Positions 57,099-64,000 of a stretch of 64,000 nt of DNA are shown here, piece by piece. The stretch covers positions 28,690 to 92,689 of the forward strand of contig JAQFWX010000135.1 of the NCBI GenBank assembly GCA_027605045.1. Reading direction: 5' to 3'. The DNA is from Phallus indusiatus (Eukaryota; Basidiomycota; Agaricomycetes; Phallales; Phallaceae). Every line of letters begins with the position of its first letter. The first letter of the stretch is position 1. Position numbers and translations under genes: made by a program. The notes under the pieces were generated by a model, which made no database searches, had not been told where the DNA came from, and was given only the letters and a program-made list of their open reading frames with translations.

Positions 57099-60000
57099 AA
57101 ACCACGATCGCCATACTTTCCTGACCCGCCCTCTTGCACGTTGTCAAACGTCATGTCTTGCTTATTGAGTCGTATTAATGCCAACTTGACGTTGGATGCG
57201 ACACCTTTGCTTTCCACCCCAGCTCAGTTTTCATTCCAACACTTCCCCTCCCACTCGTGACTCCATCATTCTCCTCTCCATTACCACCGATACGACCCCG
57301 CGCTACATATCATTTACATTACTCGTTGATGGCACCACACTGTAATGAGTGACATTTTATTGTCCATCCGATTCCACGATGCTACCTTCTCATCTGATCG
57401 CTTCCTCTCTCATCACTGTTACCTGTTTTCGTTTTTGTCTTTTTCACTATCCTACTCCCTTTCTTGTCCAAGCAGTATACTCATCTCATGCATATTACTC
57501 CGCACACAACTGTATTTTATCCCCAAATGATGAATATTTATACGGATACTAATACCTTCTAATTGTATTGTATTAACACTTCAGAGTCTGATTTATCATC
57601 TTCCCGCCCCACTCGCCGCTGAGCAGCTTTGCTAGCTTCGTTGTCAAGATGAACGTTAGTTTCGATTAGTGTTCGATCATGCTACTCAGTAACAGTAATC
57701 TCTCATTTATTTTTCTACACTAAGATGTTGTGGAGCCGCAGTGTAACGTTCTTCCGTCCTCGAGTTCACGAGATCACTGCTGGCCGCAGTAATCGCGTGA
57801 CATGTGACACATTCGAATCTACTCGAATCCGGCAGGATCGTTCTAGCGCCCGTATGAGATTTGCTCTTGATTAGTATCTTCTCCGAGTGCCTTCGACTTC
57901 CACTGTCTTCTCTTTTCGCAATGAAAGAGTTATTCATTTCCTATAATGTATTTACGATGACATCATCTCCCAGCCCGAGGGCAAAGATGAAATCAAGAAA
58001 CCGGAACGTTCATCGAAAGTAGCGACTCCCTAGTAGCTTACTCCAAACATCGCGAATCTCACCCGCCAGCGGGCCAACAACATCTCGGAAAAATGAGGTG
58101 TTATTCCCTGCTACTTATCTGTTTTTCCGTTTTTGCTATGTGATTTATATCCAATTAGAAAATTTTCCAAGGTTTTTGAGCGGGTATCAAAGCCTAACTA
58201 AACGCCTAAATCAGTATCGAATCGGCGTATGGCAAATCGTTTTTCATCCATGATAGGTCAAAGATAGAAGTTGTTGATCAGTACAAAGCCTTTGTGGCGC
58301 TCCGGTATGCTGGCTCATAAACTTTATTGATCCTTGATTAGTCTGTAATGTTGACCTCATGTACCGGTTCGAGAGGAACCGGCGACGGCTAACACTTTAA
58401 GGTCCAAGAACATCTGAAGCGCACCCAAGAAATTTATAGTATCTGCTTCAATTGTGTACTGGTGATAAATTAAATATAATATCACTTGACTCCCATATGA
58501 TAAATCAAGTCCGACGTCCGCTACACATAGCTTTTCGAGCCCTGATTAGAAATTTTTTGAATAAGCCACAATCTCGTGATGACAATTTCAGAACGTTAGA
58601 TACGGTTTCAAGCACCCAGCACAGCCATCGGACTGGTAGCACATCCTGATCAATTCGAATCGTACAAACTTCGGCGGTCCTGGATCCGGAGAGCTGACAA
58701 GGACATTACAAGGATAAGCCCTCTAGCCGGACATCTCCGAAAAGTTTCGAGATGGAACCTTGATATGACGTCGACACAGACAGACTCATATGTCGCTGGC
58801 TTTCCAATACAGGAAGTCTTTGTGCGGCCCCGAAGATCGCAAATATCTTGCCGGCTCTTGCCACAGCCAATTCGATGTCGTACATTCAAAAGATTTGAAG
58901 TTACATGATCTCTCAATCCGTTGCGATGGAGATGCTTCGTATGCATGTACTGATTACTGAGACGTTCATTCATGTGTTCATACGTCGAGCAGGCTATCCG
59001 GAGTAACAACTTTCCTTGCACTTTCTGACAAGATTACCATCGAACGGCATAGATTCTCGATCACTTAGTACGTTGCCACAAACACCCTTGACTACGAAAT
59101 TGCGTGCTTGTGAGCTTTGCAGGCGCGTCGAAAACAAACTGAAAGCCGACGGTATAATAATATCGTCGGTAATTCGCCCCGATCTGCCGATGTAAATACT
59201 TGTATGTATTTCAAACTCATCCAGGTCATAAGAATAAAATAAAATACACTATACAACAGTTAATTGCTAATACAGCTTGAAGCCTCTTGCTTTTTTTGTT
59301 ACTATCGTTTAAGTGTCCGTTGCCGACAGAAGGTTCCCCGTCGACATCTACTTGTGACGCACACGGTACATACGATGATCGGGCGGATCAGGCTGAAGTT
59401 CAGTCAATGTTTAAAGGACTTATTGACATCACATGATAACCGGATAAGCACTAGTTATTTCGTCTCGTGGTCAGAGATGGGTAAACTGAATTTGAGATGG
59501 TCGACTAGATTGAAGCCGAGTTTTCAAAACATGAAAACAAATTCAACTGAAGACGCCCGGAAGCCTGAGAGCCACATAAATCTGCCTCACAAACACTTAA
59601 CGCGAACGGATGGTTACCCGATTGCGCGATAGGTTTGACGCCAGATACAAGGTTTGTTGTAATTTCAAACAAGTGGCATAGGAGCTTTCAGGATATTTAA
59701 TAACCCTGAAATGACGCTGTGCTACGTCTCTCGATACTGTTAGGACCAACTGCGGCATTAACGTATCGCAGCTCCTTGTATTTTCAAAAATCTCAGTCCG
59801 GTTGGGTGTGATTGTGTTAGCTTTCTCTTCGCCTTGGAGTTTGCGGAAGTCTCGGGCCTTTTCTTTTTGGTGTCGACGTTATTATCCGTTTCGGAAATTA
59901 TTGGAATGGAATAACACCGTAAAGTTTATGAAGTATAATCAGTGAAACGCGCGTTCAAGGACACGATATTGTCGAAGGAACTTATCTAAAGTCGGAAACG

Positions 60001-63000
60001 GTGGCTGATTATCCTGATCCGCACAGTTGGCCTCCCCTCCATCGACTCAATGTCAATCACAAGCTTCCACTCATTTTCATTTACAACCGTCAGGGAAGTT
60101 CAATAGCAATAGCAAGTTGCCGGCTCATCTGACTGCCATAAAAAACGTCATGTGAGCGAGAAAATTAAAACACGTTAAGCTGAGCTGATGCCAGCACGTC
60201 GATGTAGATCCAAAGATGGACTATCCGTCAACTTTGGATTTGACTTACAAAATGTTTTGTCACTACATTTCTGGGCGGATGAGCTGTATATAGAAGGAGC
60301 GGATGAACGAGAGGAATCAAAATCCTTGTCGGGTCGTTATTCTCACGCGCGTTTTTAAGTGATCAGTGGTCTTCTGACCTCGCTTAACGAGTATGCATTA
60401 AACATTTTGCGTTCAGGATGCTCTTGAATAGCTTCTTGCGAGAAGATGCTTTGCTATCAGGTTTTCTTGCAGCGCCGGGATACATATGTACATATGTGAA
60501 TTCGAAGACGACATTTCGCCGCGTCCCAAAGTTGAAGAACTTGATGAAACTTTTAGACGAGAAGCTACTTTACCAGTGGCTGGTGGCTGGTGACTGGTTT
60601 TCTTTACGTTTCGGTTAAACTTTGGCCGTAAAAGGATATCCTGGGTGAATCTTGTCCTGAAATACAATTCGTGTTACGTTTGTCGTGGTATTCCGAGCTC
60701 AATCAGTGCCTTGAAGGACGGATACGCTTTAAGCATGCAGATTAGATTAGTGGGTCATGCGTTGCGGCGTCAGGAACATTAAGATAACTCTCTTTCTCGA
60801 TTCGTTTGATCATACATGGCATGGCATTGTTTGCATTACGTGGGTAGAGTAAGGTAGAGTAGTGGTGCTGGTGCTGGTTATCCCTTCCTGTGACGCGAGA
60901 ACACGTGGGTTCGGCATCCAGTTCTTTTTGTTCTTTGGAGGAGAAATACAACAAAAGGACCGGCGATGCGAGCAGTGACCAGAGGGCCATCAGACTAAAA
61001 TAGAGAGTTATCGCTAAAAACGTTGTAGAGAAGACAACTGACTACAATGGTGGGTTAACGTTTTGACGTTCGAGTTAAGGTCTTTGAAAGGAAGCCTCGG
61101 CGTTTCCCGGCTCCATCCTGAACTTGTGTGGTGCCCATCCCGAAAGAAGTTGCAAGAGGACAAATCTTCCAAAAAAAATAAACCAACGTGTATTTCATGC
61201 ATCGCACCGGGTTATTTATTTGATATATCCGTACCAAATGTTGACTGCGTCAACATTGAAATCTAAGTAAGTGATGGTATATTACTGACGACTCCCATTT
61301 CGCTCAACAATCACGCGCACGCACGACTTGACAAGTATAAGGTTGGATAAAAGCCTTGCGGTTAGTCGCATGTACGTTACCTAAAATGTGTCCAGTCATT
61401 GATCAAAGATCGCTGGTACAAGAGCATTCTTTGATCCTTTCGGACACGCGTCCTGCGGTACGCCTTACAACTGCAATCAATGACAAATTGACCTTCATTA
61501 CCTTGTATCAAACCAAGGTTGACAACTTAATGCATGCACACAGCAAATAATGCAATACGATTATGGGCTAATCAGCCCTTGTCTCCTTTTTGTTTCGGAC
61601 AATTGAAAAAGAAACACATGTCAAGGGTCCGATGGCACGCAGCTCGCAGGTAAGCCAAGCCTAATAATATCGGCAGTTCATGAATCTGTTTTCCATCATG
61701 TATGTGATCCACGATTCAGATCTATGTTTTGGAAGTATTCGCATAGCGCACACAGTCGCGTTGTATATTCAGACCGATCGGTCGATTCGAGTTTGCGCAC
61801 CGTGCGTATCATACATACCGAAAGAATAGGTTCTTTGTTGTTTGACATCATTTTTTGATTTGACAGAAAAATAGACTTGTCATCTCGTTAGAAAGGGGCA
61901 ACTGTTGCGTGAATCAAAACGTGCTACATAACTGATAATAATGCACAGCTCGGTGACTTGCTCCAAGTACAATCCAGACTTATTATCCACTTGTCAGTGC
62001 GCAACTCCCAGCTGCGAGTTGGCGTTAATCGCCAGCTCACGCCATAGATTTCAATAATGAACCGGGCTTCCTGAACAGAAAAAAATTCTTCACGTCAGTC
62101 CGGGCGTATGTTCCTCCTATCCAGCCGCTTGGTCGTTTCTTTTCGCGAATCCGCGCACAAATTTGAAATGGCGAGGATGACCTCATTATTAATCACGACT
62201 CTGCGATCTTACCACAGAAGCTTCGTCAGTTCATATAGGTTCTCGTCGAGTTGCGCCATTACTCAAGTGGCCAGAACAAAAGAACTGGGCCTTTAACTTG
62301 AATAGTTTTTTCCTTGTTGCAGGAACGTGCTCGCCATCGCAAGCTTTATGTTGTTCTCCTTTGTCTCAAACATCATTGCCAAGTGCCAGAACATATAGCA
62401 AACCTGACCATCCTTACGTTTAATTTCAGATCCTCCCGGTCAATAAGTACGTAAGTTTCAGGCGTGAAACCGCGAGGGAAGTCAAAGTCGGATAACCTTC
62501 CTAAAACGAAAACGCAGGATTGAATACGCTAAACTCGCACGTGGGGATGGCCTAACCGCCTTTTATCCCTCTCGTGCACCGGCAAACGCAAGCTGATTCG
62601 TTGTTCTATACATATAATGTATACCTAGCAACCCTAATGGCCAAGGAACACCACGGGATTGCGGCCAAGCAAGATTCATATTCTTCGATCAATTGGAAAT
62701 CTTTCATATCTATATTTATGTGAGACAAGTGAAGTGAACGTGCGGATTGACCTGTAGGACAATTGATGCTCTCGGACCTGTGAGCGACCGGTTTTGACCC
62801 CTAAAACCAAACTTTGAACAAAACCCCCAAATTTGATGTATTGATAAGTCCCAATAACCGACAATGAGAGCGCCAGAATTTGATTTGCCATGAAATCACG
62901 AATCTCTTCAGTGACAATCAGCATTAATACACGAGGTGTGTTGAGATGAGCTGATGTGCAGAAGTAAATTTAGCATCTAAATACGCGCCAGGGCAGACTG

Positions 63001-64000
63001 AGATTCTAGAAACCTAATTAAACGTCTGGCGAAAGAAACTGTGATAAGTCTAGACCTTCTAAACATAGAAGCTGCACTTCCGCTCTCGTTTTAATCTTTT
63101 CTTCTCTCCCGTGGCACAACCACCGATTCTCCGGGTTACGGATGCGCCAGGTAATGTGCATATCGCAGACAGTTTATTTTGACTTCTACAAGGGGCGGCG
63201 AAGGATTACGATAGGATGAAAAAACGGGGTATTGAATCTTCAGTTTGAACATATCGATAACACTTGCGGACTGGTTATCCTTGAGAAGGGACACGGCTCA
63301 TTTCTTTGACGGTTGTGAAGTTCGAACGAATCATGTGAATAGGCAACTGGAGCAAATCGCGTTCGTCGGAAAGAATCAGAACGAGAATGCTTCATTAAAA
63401 CAAAGCTGTCATGGTGCTTAGACCCTTCTTACATAAAGACGCAACGGCTCGGAAGCTTGAACTCACATAATAGTAGTAGCCTTGCTATTCAAAGAAGGAA
63501 CCCTATAGCCTGATTTTGTTTCAAAGTATTAGACCTTACGAGACTGCAAAATTCAATTAATCAAAGATTATACAGACAATACCCAAACGATTGAATGGCT
63601 CTGCAGGTGCTCCTATAGGGTGTCGTTATTAAACTGCTCGACTTATATTGTGTTTTCGACCGTAACTGCTATTTACACTCCGGAGCGATTTGACTCGCCG
63701 CTGCAAAGTGAACGAATGTTTTCAAATTCTCAGGATGTGGTCTTTGCTCAGCCGTGCCAGCTGTTGACATCATAATTTTCATCAGTAGTCAGCAGTTTCA
63801 TTCTGGGTGTTTTACGTCAATCACAGCAATCCCTTCTGAATTTTGAACTTACTATCGACCGCGACTTCTCGTTTCCGAGCGCGTATCAGATATCACAGGC
63901 ATTTGTAAGGTTGCAAGTTTTGCGCCAAGTCTCGGTCCGAATGAATATGTGCTTCACAACACGCGTACGGGCAAGTGGTGAGAGTGACGATCGGGATGGA
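57099..64000. other. Gene-poor terminal stretch
   Basis: About 6.9 kb with only short, overlapping frames on both strands. The longest are 58650-59021 (-) and 59264-59632 (+), about 122 codons each, and neither shows a motif or splice partner. A small perfect hairpin (CCGGTTC-GAGAG-GAACCGG) lies at about 58363-58381. I see no tRNA, rRNA, telomeric repeat or transposon end. Confidence 0.45.

Noticed and set aside
58363..58381. Hairpin resembling a tRNA T-arm (GGTTCGA)
   Set aside because: It is a simple 7-base-pair palindrome. No acceptor stem, D-arm or anticodon arm can be drawn around it.
1..64000. CRISPR arrays, rRNA or bacterial-type operons
   Set aside because: No regularly spaced repeats or rRNA motifs. 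Spliced genes show this is nuclear fungal DNA.

Overview
The window is nuclear DNA of a filamentous fungus, most likely a mushroom-forming basidiomycete (Agaricomycetes). The evidence is intron-dense genes with short introns (mostly 50-75 bases, GTRNGT donors, CTNA-type branch points), a fungal gene repertoire (IPI3, GET1, QCR2, SSU1, TLG2, malate synthase, a mitochondrial Ohr) and tightly packed housekeeping genes separated by gene-poor, AT-rich stretches. All gene models were spliced by eye from donor/acceptor signals and reading-frame continuity. No homology search was run; family calls rest on recognised motifs.

Layout. 1-489: 5' part of an unidentified minus-strand gene cut by the window edge. 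About 490-6056: no gene I can support. 6057-19218: compact housekeeping block. Mitochondrial Ohr (-) and ribosome-biogenesis factor IPI3 (+) share a 71-base intergenic region. A small membrane protein with an apparent frameshift (-) follows, then malate synthase (-), GET1 (-), QCR2 (-) and a WD40 protein (-).

19518-29996: a complete 10.5-kb Mutator-like DNA transposon (MULE). It has 154-base terminal inverted repeats, a perfect 9-base target-site duplication (AGCAGCAAT), a transposase with MULE catalytic signatures and a SWIM zinc finger on the minus strand, a second multi-exon gene with a GRF-like cysteine pattern on the plus strand, and between them a decayed copy of the 5' part of a host-type lysophospholipase gene (NTE1). 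This looks like transposon gene capture. The element landed 67 bases upstream of the pyroglutamyl-peptidase start codon and split what was probably a short divergent promoter shared with the WD40 gene.

30073-47305: second gene block. Pyroglutamyl peptidase I (+), a tiny putative secreted protein (-), a sulfite-efflux/TDT-family transporter (-), a Ser/Thr kinase (+), a mitochondrially directed cPLA2/lysophospholipase-like protein (-), a divergent WOPR (Gti1/Pac2) regulator candidate (+) and a 3-methyladenine DNA glycosylase (+). 47306-54761 and 57099-64000 are gene-poor; between them lie a TLG2/syntaxin-16 SNARE (-) and a small cysteine-rich protein (+).

There is no operon logic here. Shared function is limited to broad themes: respiration and carbon metabolism (QCR2, malate synthase), membrane traffic (GET1, TLG2) and stress or detoxification (Ohr, SSU1, MAG). 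The main novelty is the gene-carrying MULE.
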